A stretch of DNA of 64,000 bases, from the NCBI RefSeq assembly GCF_000315625.1, contig NW_005434669.1:909455-973454 (forward strand). Reading direction: 5' to 3'. The DNA is from Guillardia theta CCMP2712. Taxonomy: Eukaryota; Cryptophyceae; Pyrenomonadales; Geminigeraceae. A program made the translations under genes and the position numbers. This document shows positions 45,401 to 55,200 of this stretch, one piece after another (position 1 is the stretch's first letter; each line of letters starts with the position of its first letter). The notes below the pieces were generated by a model. The model saw nothing but the letters and a program-made list of their open reading frames with translations. It made no database searches and was not told the origin of the DNA.

Positions 45401-48400
45401 GGGTCACTGACTGCACGCTAGCCGACGAGGCCTGTGCGATCACCGTGAGAGTGACTGGCTGCTTCTCAAACGACTGACCGCTGCTGGTGCTGTAACACAC
45501 TGACAAAACACCCGGAGAGATTTCAGGAGGGATAAAAACTTCGAAGAGCGCGGTCGAGTTGCCGCTGCGCGAGAAAGCGAGGGAGCCAGGCTCGCAGTCC
45601 GAGGTAGAGATCGCCAAAACGCTGAAGACTGAAGGAAAGTAGCCTGAGAAGTTCAAGAGGGCAATCTGACTTGAGATGATGATCCGCTCGCTGATAGTGA
45701 AGATGCTGCTGTTGCTTGCGGGAGAGAAGATCTCAAGGAGGACGTTCTGCTGCAGCAACTTCGCGCTGTCCCCTCCGTTTGTCTGGATCAAGATGTCATA
45801 GAGACCGACAGCGTCCAAGACCATCTCGACTCGGTTCCCGTAAATCGGGAAGGAAGCGTTAGTCTGACTGCCACCTTGCAAGGTCATCGTGAGGAAGTAA
45901 TCTCCTGGCAAGGGAGGAAAGATATTGTTGGGCAAGGTGAGATTGATCGCATATCGGGCCGGGACCTTGGAAGGGAAGACTGCGGTCAGAATCTGTGAGT
46001 TGCCTACCACGTCGATCTGAACAGACTGGAGGATCCACATGGAAGAGGCGTCAGAGCCGTTAGTGCTGTAGCAGACGTGGTACATCCCCTGAGGGAGCTC
46101 GACCCGCACGGCAGGCACTTCCTGCTCCGTATCCAACGGCATCACGAGGGTGTAGCTTTGAAAGCTGCAGGAGGACGTGTTCGTGAAGGCGACAAAGGTC
46201 AAACTTGAGTAGCGCGCTCCGTACAGCATGATGGTGGCGTTGGACGTACCGAACCTTGAAGGGACGATGCTGGTGATGGAGGAGTTGGTGGCTGGCGGCT
46301 GCGAGAGCACTTTGACCTTTTTTTGGAGCACGTACGACGAGCTGGTAGAGTAGCAGACGTAGACGAGCTGGTCGGGCCCAGCAAAGTCATTCATGACGTA
46401 GGCAACCACCGAAGTGGTCAGGTCAGCCTCCCAGGCAAACCAACCATCGCAAGATTCGACGAGGCTGAGAGCAACTTTTGACTGGACGCTGCGAAAGGCT
46501 CCTTCAAAGGTGACGTCAAGGCCTTGATACTTAGGGATGGCAAGGATGAAGTAGCCAGACAAGAAATCGATTGAGTCTTTGACAGCGAATTGGATGAAAT
46601 TGATAGGTGCTGAAGGGATTCCAAGGATGTCTGTGGCGTTGGATAGGAGGCGGAGGTTGTAGAGGTTGACAGAAGCTGGAGGGAGATTGGGCGTTTGACA
46701 GAGGATGAGAGAAGCGTTCACGAAGGTGGAGGGAGACGGAGGCAGGTTTGTGTTGTCAAACACACACTGGATCTCCTGCTCTGCAGAGAAGCCTCGTCCA
46801 ACGATGGAAACAGTGTATGATTCATTCCATGGGACGATCTGGGGGCTGACAGAGAGCCAATGAGGGAGGAATTGAAAGTCTTGATAAGACCCATAAACCA
46901 TGCCTCGACGTTTGATGGCGTACGTGCAGGCACTCGACTGGCTGGCAGAGTCCGAGCAAGATTGGTTGACCCAGTACACGCTGAGGTTCACACGCTCCGC
47001 GTGATACTCCACTCCCCATGCTGGGACTTCGCACAGCAGACTGTCAGCAGAGACTTGGGCAACGGGTGACCACTGCTTCCCTGCCTGCCCCAAGAACTGG
47101 CACCTATATGCCTCTTGCGGCATGAAACCGAACCCTGTGACCGTGAGCAAGCTTCCGCCTGCCGCACTCGCATGAGAAGTCGCCTCGATCCATGTTGTGA
47201 AGAAGTAGTACAAGTCTTGACCAGCAGGCCCGATGAAGCTGATGTCTTGACTCGCGTTGAAGCTGCACAAGCTCTGACCTTCACAGCCCTGAGATGTCTG
47301 GTGGACTTTCACACGCGTGACAACCCCTTGCCTGAAGTCAGTCGGGGTAAAGGTCCCAATCAAGCTTTGGTTGTAAAGGTTTGGAGTTCTGCAATAAACC
47401 TCACACGCCCCGTTGTTACAGTGTGAGTAAGACTCCGACGATGACGTCACCTTGGTGTCCTGACCGTAGATGTCGAAGACACATTCATAGCTCGTGTTGC
47501 AATCTGCTGCGATTCCATTCAAGATCAACATGACGTGCTCCTCCCCAAACGCTTCGCCTTGGCTCGAGTTGAGGTTGTGCCATGAGCTCTGAAGACAGAA
47601 ACTTCTCTCGTCCCCATGAAAGTTGATTGCAACCAAGTCACGGAGGACAGTCACGTCCACCAGGATGTTGCAGTCCAGCCCTGCGGGGAGCTGGCAAAGG
47701 ATCTCATTGAAACTTGGGACGAACGCCGTCGTGGTTTCATTCCAAGTTGCAGATGTGAACTTGCAGGCGTACTGCGCTTGGTAGGGCGAGAACCCATACC
47801 CAAAGATGGAGATGTTAGTCGGAAAAAAAGGTTTGTTGAGAGGCAAGGAGAAAGAATTCCAGACTTCGGACACGATGAGAGATGGAGATGTACACGAAGT
47901 GAACTCAGAGGGCAGGAGAATCCCACACTCCGGGTTGACGAAGGGAACAATCTCGTTGTTCCACAAAACTTGCAGGACAAGCTGCTCTGACAACGTGTAG
48001 TTGCCAGACCTGGTAGATTCGACAAGGAGAGGAGACATGTGGCAGATGAGCCTGTTCGGTGAGGGAGCAGATGCACTGAGAGAGAGGTTGACCGATGATT
48101 CAGCTATCCGGGTGAGCTTGCACGAGAAGAGCTCCGAAGTTTGATCGAAACCGTATCCTTCCACCTCGAACCAGGCGCTGCCGTCGGCAAGCACCTCCGT
48201 GACATTCTTTTCATACCAAGTCGGATAGATCCGAAAGCGAAACGACTCTTCCTTGTCAGCAGGAACATAAGGGATCGTCTCCAGATGCTCGTTCTCAAGC
48301 GAAAGCGTCATCTGTACCTGGCAACTTCCCACACTCTCGCACGTGCCGCCCCCTGTACAATCACTGTGCTCAAAACAAGCATGACCGGTATTCGGCGCTT

Positions 48401-51044
48401 CGCAGAAGCATGTTCCCCGGCCACCGTTGCATATCGGATAACTGATGTTTCCCCTGTACCCACAGGTGCAGTAGCCATTGCAAGTGCCTGTTCGCTGGTA
48501 GTAAGTCCCTCCCTTGCACGTCCCAGCGCAGTTGGAGTGGATCCTTTGCATCGTGCACCAGGCGTTGTTCTCACTTCGCCCATCGCAGACGGGGTAACTT
48601 GCGCTGTCGTTCCAGCTGGGAATGCTGCACACCACCTTCGGCGAGACGCTCAAGAGATCAGGGGAGACGAAGGATGGTTTGGAAAACCCACTGACACTCT
48701 GCAAGTACCTCCCATCCTTGGAGGTCAAGGAGAATTTGCAACGATAGGCGTCACCATACTCCTCGTGGTCGTACACCAAAGTGCCGGCAAAGAATCTTGG
48801 AGAGGACTTATCTCCCCACACTTGAACCACCTGAGGACTATTCGTGGTGAAGGAGCCGATGGACAAGACCACACCAGGTCTGACGGCAAGGAAGCCATCA
48901 GAGAAGACAGATGCGTTCTCACATCTGGAAGCTCCGCATCCGTTGGAGCAACAATCCATCTTGTTCTGCGCGTATGACGCGCAGCAAGTCGACCCCGGTG
49001 CTTGCACGTCTTCCTGCAGGAAATACTTGATCCCCTTCGAGTCAACTACCAAGATGGTGTACGTCCCGCCAGCAGTAAAAGAATAAGGCTCAGAGAACCG
49101 ACACATTGTGGGGTCTTCGTATACGCATGTCCTTGAATCCCAGACAAAATTGTCCAACGATTGCTCCTTTCCTGTTCCCAGGAAATTTCCTCGTGCAATT
49201 GAAACATAGATGCCGTCATCAACTCTTTCGACTCTTTCTAGTCTCAGTGCCACCAGAGTAGAATTTCTCTTGGCAAAGACTTCAAACATCGATCCTGGCA
49301 AACTTGTATCCCCATTCCATGCCATAGGCAGGATTTGACGCAAGGTCTGATTGACTGACGTAGTCAACGACAGGTTGTACTCGCCCACAAGACCAGGATT
49401 GACTCCCCTGGTGTACAGCTCGATCGGAGTTCCACCAAATGCCGGAGCTTGAGTTATATTCACGGAATACCAAGAACCACGACTGAACTCATGCGTGATC
49501 GAAGGAATCGTCCGGTTGTAGCTGGACCACAAGGGAAAGTACTGCTCGTTGTCAATCCGAAGCGAATCACGCTTGATCGGACTATCAGTCATGTTGGTTC
49601 GCAATACTATCATGCCAATGCTGATGGGATCTTTGTTCGGGTAAAGTGCTCCCCATCCGGCGATTCTCTTGTGAGACTCAGAGAAGAAAGTATCCCGAGT
49701 GAGCGAGTGATTGAGAAAGCTATACAGACTGACGGTTGGCATCCAACCGCTCATCATCGAAACTTGAGAGACATTACATGTAGCGTAAGTACTGTTCTTG
49801 ATCATGGCTTTGATATACAGTCTTTCTTCTGGGAGCCATGAGTAACCCGTGGAATTCGACCGCCAAAGGGAGCAATAATAGCTATTTTCAGCAGAGAAGC
49901 CAGCACCAAAGATTTCAAGGATACTCTTATCATTGAAGGTCAATGGCGACACGTGGGAGATCTCAGAGGTGAAGAAAAGCTGAAAGGACGACTCGTGCAT
50001 ACTTGCTCCGTCCTTGCTCCAAAGTTTCAAACTCACAGCAGCTGGTGCCCAATCCCATCGCGGGATCGGGCATGACAGGTACGTAGAGTCAACGAAGAGA
50101 CACGGATTTGAATAGATGTAAGTCTGATTGCTCTGGTCCCAAAACTTCAACTTGTAAAACTTCTGGTCGCCGTAAGACCGCAGGAATCCGGCCCCACGGA
50201 CTGCAAGAGTAGCCCCTCCCCCCACGGGAGAAACGCACTGAACCAAGCCTGTCTCATTCTGGCATTCAACGACTTCCTCCTGTGTCGTTTTCGAGCCCTC
50301 ATAGTCTGACGGCGGATATATCATCTTAGGGACGGAGCCTGTTATCCTATTTACAATAGACATGTATTGGAAAGACTGTGAAGTGGCATCCATCGGAAGT
50401 GCGCCACCACCTTGCCTTGTGATGGTAATCAATACTGCTCCCTCTCCAGAAGACGTTGCGGGGCTGACAACATACAGCTTGTGGCTTTCCGTGACATTGG
50501 CGATTGAGAAATTATGACCGGAGCCATATTCGCTGTAGGGTTTTGAGAAATCTACAACATAGACAGACCCGACTACGAACCCGCACCCTTCGACTGTGAC
50601 CGTGGTACCTCCCAGGACACCTGAGTACTGAGGGAAAGGTAATCTCCAAGCATTCGACGCCCCTCCACCCGCACAGTTCAGGCCGTCCCCCAATGTTGGT
50701 TGTGCCGCGCCATTCAGAACCAAGAAAGTAAAAATCCCTAGAAAGAAAGACCATCGCTGTGGCTCAAACCGAGTATAGAATACAGCATTATCAACAGAGG
50801 AACGTGTACAGTTTCCAGGCCGACATGCCTTGCATCTCTGAGACCTTCGAGAAACATGGCTGGTCTCCGAAATCCATGCTGGTATCCTCCGTTTTGAATT
50901 TCCCTCGTCATCAATCGCACATGGCGATTGTATGCTGGTGCGCCGAGATTGAGTCATACCTGTTCTCCCTCCCTCGCCTTCCTCTCTTTCTCTAGCTCCT
51001 CGTCTTAGCTGCATGCTCTCTCTGCTGCCCTGAGACTGCTGCAT
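22661..51044 (-). CDS. Giant multidomain extracellular/adhesion-type protein, about 9,000 residues
   Basis: One transcript is supported because the large open blocks join in phase through tiny introns: FFK|TVPGIRISDTG over intron 42225-42275 (51 nt), DGSQ|YVKFVVAPS over 39907-39959 (53 nt), CAK|MFCNDTQDRS over 36221-36267 (47 nt), with more short exons between 36.2 and 33.4 kb and after 24.6 kb. Domain order from the N-terminus: hydrophobic segment SFFLGIFTFLVLNGAAQ; IPT/TIG repeats; Cys-rich insert; CYST repeats; cadherin-like repeats with an FN2-like module; LamG-like; EPTP/propeller; PAN-like; cadherin-like; TIG; Rax2/Kelch-like end. N-glycosylation sequons are very frequent, fitting an extracellular or endomembrane location. 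The start is uncertain: Met at 51044 or 50957 puts about 70-100 residues before the hydrophobic segment. The C-terminal stop at 22661 follows a possible donor (GATG|GTGTGA), so one more exon is possible; no C-terminal membrane segment was seen. Likely adhesion or surface scaffold, by inference only. Confidence 0.8.
23828..24037. repeat. Purine minisatellite of about 23-nt unit
   Basis: About eight or nine tandem copies of a GGTGGAGGGGAGGGAGAGGAGAA-like unit, with occasional T or A changes, in what is probably an intron between GGLVAWNEM and the TWRQEWSLVG exon. Confidence 0.85.
24410..24575. repeat. Purine-rich GAGGAGAGGGGA tract in an intron of the giant gene
   Basis: Low-complexity AG-only sequence on the plus strand, hence a long pyrimidine tract on the gene strand just before the VYLGGSFSRV exon. 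The Leu/Ser/Pro stretch that the long open frame shows here is probably intronic read-through. Confidence 0.75.
24880..27280 (-). other. Second cadherin-like array and a late TIG unit
   Basis: VSLQDDGLANGWVAYF, ATVSDNGGQSVLTGSKNTS, KNNPPTF, AATDNGDAILGG, VNERPTF and VCQDDGGSLNGGNDQS repeat the cadherin-like signature. Then PRIFSVATETSTTPGSSLMV and YGRYFSYQ open a TIG-like unit that ends near 24880. Confidence 0.7.
26530..26720 (-). other. PAN/apple-like module
   Basis: Within a cadherin-like repeat, ICKQKCVQANCRYLTYNPAL followed by GRCYSSSVCSLV gives the Cys spacing and CxxxCxxxxxCxxxxYN pattern of PAN domains. Confidence 0.5.
27280..31900 (-). other. EPTP-like beta-propeller repeat region
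   Basis: Many repeats of the form YLxxF, xxxxLYxW and FTQVxxIPTxxxxGFATFQL, for example IAFGDSVLYQWN, SIMYRWNGTLFLQ, PVLIYQWKNGTFVKL, SYLYRWQASGFTQV and IYEWKQKQFDLF. These match EPTP/EAR-type propeller blades known from LGI and adhesion GPCR proteins. More than ten blades are visible, enough for more than one propeller. Confidence 0.7.
32560..32925 (-). other. LamG/concanavalin-like domain of the giant protein
   Basis: GVIIFSFALAVEKPDAK, TFVEWTSDVTFKEGEW and IHYVATYDGKYSRIYVNGEE are the strands of a laminin-G/pentraxin-type sandwich. A Cys-rich insert (CPDESCSCGN, CPDFCTCPNAECEKKKCPCG) follows at about 32430-32560. Confidence 0.7.
34550..42480 (-). other. Main cadherin-like (tandem-95-type) repeat array
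   Basis: Repeats are marked by a strand plus DDGG turn and an N-x-PP-F boundary: VQLFDDGGTAWGGNDRS, TTLEDDGGVVRQGD, VSAVDNGGYSNGGVNTS, VNEPPFF, VYLEDDGGGRNRS, VNNPPTF, ITLVDDGGVANGGVNHT and VQLKDNGGTANNGKDTS. This is the hallmark of bacterial/algal cadherin-like and tandem-95 repeats, usually calcium-dependent Ig-like modules. Confidence 0.8.
38233..38362 (-). other. Fibronectin type II-like module in the cadherin-like array
   Basis: DSPCAFPFEHNGQMYENCTN followed by two more cysteines and GVCR gives the CxFPFxxxGxxYxxC core of FN2 domains. The usual second Trp-Cys-Thr is replaced by DWGVCR, so it is divergent. Confidence 0.6.
42480..43090 (-). other. TIG pair closing the N-terminal half of the giant protein
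   Basis: YQGGTISVFGTGFSNMDSYTC and KLGGTVLTIVGNGFGG are two TIG units after the CYST array and directly before the first cadherin-like repeat (KINKAPYFVGQNKIF). Confidence 0.75.
43090..46640 (-). other. Array of about eleven CYST repeats (95-140 residues each)
   Basis: Each unit ends in a strand like YHVCYSTNGSD, YTVCYSTLGTD, LSVCYSTSSGQSF, WYLFYSTDSPGGSF, YGICYSVSYFDQSS, YSLCYSTYKVHG or YRLCYTTSYTP, then a hydrophobic LQxxVxLxV strand, then a linker and SIxSIxPxRI opening the next unit. Motif centres fall near 46350, 46065, 45780, 45490, 45200, 44905, 44590, 44165, 43820, 43480 and 43175. I do not recognise it as a named domain, though it lies between TIG blocks and may be a divergent Ig-like fold. 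Confidence 0.75.
46640..50700 (-). other. IPT/TIG repeat block of the giant protein
   Basis: Repeated immunoglobulin-like TIG units are marked by a Gly-Gly strand and a GxGF turn: VLGGTTVTVEGCGF, GGGATLAVRGAGF, SILEIFGAGFSAE, AWFEVEGYGFDQT, NISIFGYGFSPYQ, GGSLLTVTGFGFMPQ and SYTVSIVGRGFSAEQ, each followed by a strand with YxCxF and then LxCxxPxW. At least seven units are visible here. Confidence 0.8.
48300..48620 (-). other. Cys-rich EGF-like insert within the TIG block
   Basis: About 100 residues with many cysteines in short spacings (GTCNGYCTCGY, GRGTCFCEAPNTGHACF, HSDCTGGGTCESVG) between two TIG-type regions. The pattern resembles EGF-like or follistatin-like modules; exact class undecided. 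Confidence 0.55.
50700..50753 (-). other. Signal peptide or signal-anchor segment of the giant protein
   Basis: The only strongly hydrophobic run near the N-terminus, SFFLGIFTFLVLNGAAQ, followed by the first TIG domain. No Met lies just upstream, so either the signal is internal or a 5' exon was missed. Confidence 0.55.
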
Positions 51045-51199
51045 GTCCCACCAGCTTTACCCTTTCCCCCAGCCATGTCGACCACAGTGCTTGGCTTGAC
51101 TAGTGCCCTCATACCTCATGTGTAAATAGTTGGCGTGCCCGAAGCAAATGTTTTGATCATTTGAACCATTTACTATTGAAGCTCTTATAAAATTATCCT

Positions 51200-51410
51200 C
51201 CAAGTCCAATTTTTATCCAGAATCCAAGCCAATCTGCATTGGAGCATACCACCCCTCTCAACCCTAGCCCCGAAGAGTCAAACTCTCCATGACCGTCCAT
51301 TGCTCAGATCAAATAGGGGGTACTTCAGCACTTCGTACCACCCTACCCCATCTTTCTCCTGGGCATCCCTGGTCTACCGGCATCTCAGGTCTCTACTGGG
51401 TTTCAACAAT
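51200..51410. promoter_or_regulatory. Short TACCC/ACCACCC-rich block upstream of the Orai-like gene
   Basis: CATACCACCCCT, GGGGGTACTT and CGTACCACCCTACCCC words lie 30-230 nt before the ATG at 51437. Regulatory role inferred from position and similarity to the larger blocks. Confidence 0.3.
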
Positions 51411-51436
51411 CCATACATGCAAGGCTTGTAGCGACG

Positions 51437-52410
51437 ATGCAGCCGGTGGAAGCGCTGAATGCTGCCCTGGCGAAGACAGAGATAGAGACAGAGAAGGAGG
51501 TGAGGAATTCACCGTGTGCTGTAATCCTTCGTACACAGCTCTTTTCTGGTATGCCACTTTTTCGGCCGATCATTTTGGGATGTTGCTATTGTTTCCTGTT
51601 TCCTTCTTGTTTCATGGCACTTAATCATTGTTGAATGATGCTGATGACTGATGTATGGACTTGTAGTTGTTCAACGAAGAGCTACAGAGGTTTGGGGTAC
51701 AAAAGGTTCTTCATGCTCGCAAAACACGGCATCGGGCATGCCAGAGGTACTGGAAATTAGTCGCCTCGAAGCGAGACAGGTTTCGACTGGTGGCAGACAA
51801 GGTCGATCTGCTCGCTAGGCTATCATCGTACATGATGTATGCGTGGCTCACCATCTACGTGAATCAAAACCCTCCGGCGATTACTGAGTATCCTTTGGCT
51901 GAATGGATCATCGCCTGCTGGGGCTGCCTCTGTGTCCTCTGCTGCACGATGCACATGCTGATCTTGATGGTGGCGAATCTGATCCATGTTGCCATCATGA
52001 ATCTCTCAGCAAAGGAGGACCTCGTTGATGAATTGCGGAATGATCGTGTCTACCATCATGAGAAGAAAGTGCTCGAGCCCTTCAGTCGTGCCTGTATGAC
52101 GGTGGCGGAGCTTGACATGGTGTGGGAGGGTTTCTTCGACAAGTGGTATTCAAGGTTGGTGTACAGCTTCTCTCTCAGCATTCCTGTCTCGTTCTTGACC
52201 TTGGTGTTCCTTGCGCACGTCAAATTCTACATGTCAATTGCAAGCTCGTGGATTTCTACTGCAATCGGCATCGTTGGGGTCCTTGTGTGGGTTCGATTTC
52301 ATTCGCCACTCGTTGCTTACCTGATGGTCAAACATCCAGCAAGCGTGATAATTGACGCTGAGACCCGTCTGAAGGAGCTGAAACAATTCTTGGATCCCAC
52401 ACATGCGTAG
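51437..52410 (+). CDS. Orai-like four-helix membrane protein
   Basis: Two exons: 51437-51499 (MQPVEALNAALAKTEIETEK) and 51667-52410, joined in phase 0, for 268 residues. Four hydrophobic segments: about 72-87 (SSYMMYAWLTIYV), 100-125 (WIIACWGCLCVLCCTMHMLI), 184-206 (LVYSFSLSIPVSFLTLVFLA) and 216-241 (STAIGIVGVLVWVRF). A basic helix precedes TM1. The second helix, with its Met-His-Met-Leu pattern followed by ANLIHVAI, and the HHEKKVLEPF stretch before TM3 resemble Orai/CRAC channels. TM1 lacks the glutamate that lines the animal calcium pore, so conduction properties may differ or the similarity may be only of fold. Alternative: an unrelated four-helix membrane protein. Confidence 0.55.
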
Positions 52411-52683
52411 GTTGACCTTGTACATTATGTGATATGATTTACAGTATATCTGAAATCTTTTGAAACTGTTGTTCTGAAAGCTATTCTCCATTGTGTGTAG
52501 ACCACTGCTGCGTGACCATGACACTAGCTCAGACCTCTGCGACTGAATCTGCAAGATCCCTCCTTGAAACCCAAGTATAGAGAAGCGATTGTTCAGTTTA
52601 ATCAATATTTTTACACATCATGAGATCTCATGACCTTTCAACAATAACTCTGGACCCCTTCGGCTCCATTACGTTGTGCAATA

Positions 52684-54734
52684 TCAGGTTTCGATTCTGC
52701 TACATGTGTCAACAGCCCATTGAACAAACCAACAAGCAGGGATAACCTTCTTTGCCTTCACACGCGCTAGTTTTGCGGCCCTGTTAGAATCCAACGTTGC
52801 TGGATTATGAGAACCCAGGGTGCCTCTGAGATGCTTGTGCGCCATCACCGCATGCAAACTGATCGAGCTCATCGTCAGTTGGCAGGTGAAGATAACCCAA
52901 TCATAGGGAAGAGAGAAAATCTCTGCACCTGCTCATGCGGCTGACTAGATGGCCAGAATCCTGCCCCTTGAGCATTGCCTTGATAGTTGCCTTCTTCGAG
53001 CCTGAATCGTGGTAGTATGCGTGATAGATGGGGCCCTGGACATACATCAGCATCAGCATGTACACGCTCAAGAGATGTTTCAATGCACAAACCGGCTGCC
53101 CGGCAGTCCCTCTGATCCCCTCGTTGCCCGGCTCGCCCTGAGGGCCCGCAGGTCCCGGCAGACCAGGGGGTCCACGAGCACCCCTGTCAACGGAGATCTC
53201 AGCACACAGGGAGAGAGCTTCGGAGCGGTGCTGTATCGATGAAGAATGGCCGAGATAGTGTACCTCTCTCCCTCGCTGCCCTGCGATCCTTGTTTACCAG
53301 GTGCCCCCGGAGGACCCTCGAGTCCAACCTGCATCAGGGAATTATGAAGATGGAAAGGAGACCTTCCAGATATTATGGAACGAAGGGGGAGTGTAAAGGT
53401 CAGGGCGATGGAAGGGGAGGGCCAGGGAAGGGCGATGGTGGAAGAGAATCATACAAAGCCTTGTGGTCCAGGTGCACCAGGGAGTCCCTAAAGAGGATAT
53501 CGTTAAGCTTCACTCCCCGGACAAGAATGTCCCACCTTTTCTCCAGGTTGTCCCTGGAGTCCAACCGGCCCGCGCTGTGAAGATTTGAGAGAGCATAGAG
53601 AATCAAGAGGGAGAGAAATTGCGAACCTTGCCCGGAAGCCCTTGCAGGCCTGTCATAAGGCAGTCAACGACTACAACCTCGATCAGAGCTCGTGCTCACC
53701 CGGAATGCCGTTCTTTCCTCTCAGTCCCGGCATTCCTTGCGGTCCCTTAACCCCCTCAACCCCCGGTGCACCCATTGCGCCTGAGACCTTGAAGTGAACA
53801 AACTTGATTCCTCCATCAACAGGCAAACCTCGTGGTCCCATGATCAGGTTGTCTCTGCCAGGGCGACCGGGCAATCCATTTGCTCCGTTCATACCCGGAG
53901 GGCCCTGACGACCCGGGGACCCGGTGACTCCTGGAGGTCCCTGAGGACCCCTGGAGCCCGGAAGGCCTTCACACTAAGGTAAGTACAGATGCCAACTGAT
54001 CCAAGTAGGCAACCTGGTGGGCCTGGTGGGCCTCGGATTCCAGGTGCGCCTGGAAGCAAGCTTCCAGGGATGCCGGGTAATCCTCTCATGCCACGAGGTC
54101 CGGGGAATCCAGGAGGCCCTTCAGGGCCCGGCGGGGGAGATTCATCCTCAATTCTCTTCAGAGCGGCTTCCAGCTCCTGGTTCGACTCTTGGATGCTATC
54201 AATCTTCTCATCCAACTGTTCCTTCAAGCGCTCCTCGTGTCTGAGCGAAGCCTTGATGTGTTTCATGTCGTTTTCTAGTCCGGTAAGCTCACTCAAGGAA
54301 GCCAGGTTCTGTGCTTGGGTCGCACGTATCGCCCACACAGGATCATCAGGCTGACCGTCTCCTGCAATCATCAGGCCTGACCCTGGAGCAGCATAGATCC
54401 CAGAAGGGCTCGCGGCACTGGGCCAGACTCCCAAGGGATCAGCCATGTTGCATGGGCGATGACACGGCGGACAGGTGGGGCATGGATCACAACAGTTTCC
54501 TGGACTGTGGTACCATCCATGCAGGATGCCGTTGGGAAAGCGCGAGGGAGAGAAGTCGTTGATGGAGCCAGACACCACATAGACGAGCTCAGATGCTGCT
54601 GGGTCTGCACGTCCAGCCACCACCCAGGATATCACAGCGATGGATCCTATAGCCAGGGCAGTTGCCACTATGGCTATGTGATTCCTACTCAGAATAGATT
54701 CAGCATGAAATCGACAAGAAATCAAACATAACAT
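52684..54734 (-). CDS. Collagen-like single-pass membrane protein
   Basis: The start at 54734 gives MLCLISCRFHAESILSRNHI and then a membrane segment (AIVATALAIGSIAVISWVV) near residue 20-40, so a type II orientation is likely. A Cys/Pro motif (CCDPCPTCPPCHRPC) follows, then a coiled coil (LKEQLDEKIDSIQESNQELE) and Gly-X-Y repeats: GPEGPPGFPGPRGMRGLPG and more across phase-matched short exons (GLPGSRGPQGPPGVTGSPG, GLQGLPGK, RGPVGLQGQPGEK, GLPGAPGPQ, VGLEGPPGAPGKQGSQGSEG, RGARGPPGLPGPAGPQGEPG). Exon junctions keep the triplet register; for instance intron 53967-54013 is 47 nt. After the last Gly-Gln-Pro the tail is a short basic region. The C-terminus is uncertain: stop at 52901 without further splicing, or at 52684 if AG|GTGCAG is used. 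Architecture recalls transmembrane collagens and scavenger-receptor-type proteins. Confidence 0.75.
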
Positions 54735-55200
54735 GGTGATATCAAGTTTTTTGCACCAAAAGTCAGGGGTTAGACCGCCAAAGATCAACCAGAGGGAAGA
54801 GGGCAAAGTGGATAGAACAATCAAGAACGAAAGTATACTGAGAGAGAAATATTTCAGCGTTTCAGTTTTCTCTAAACCTCATCACAACAAAAGCACAATA
54901 ATTCAAGGATTATTCTTCTCTCATGTACCACATTTCGATCATCCATTAAGCACTGTCCGCTGGTCCTCTGCTTCATATACATTACCATTGTTTAGCCGGG
55001 TATACCGGCACCATTTTCCAGGAGAGCCGCCTGCTGTGGCAGGGAGGGTTGTTCAATGCGAAGGGGTCATGGGGCTTGATATTTTATTAGCTAAATATTG
55101 TTTGTAAACGTTTTTACTTAAATAATTGAACAGTATTGTCATTAGAGTGGTGGGGTGAGTGTACGAATTTTTGTCTCTTCGAACATAAAGCTCCAAAGCG
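54735..55200. other. AT-rich intergenic region, nothing recognised
   Basis: Upstream flank of the collagen-like gene. The frame 54733-55107 has no protein-like features that I can identify. Confidence 0.5.

Noticed and set aside
53868-54014. Continuation of the collagen frame as CLLGSVGICTYLSVK
   Set aside because: A 47-nt intron (53967-54013) restores Gly-X-Y in the next exon, while the read-through frame loses the repeat.
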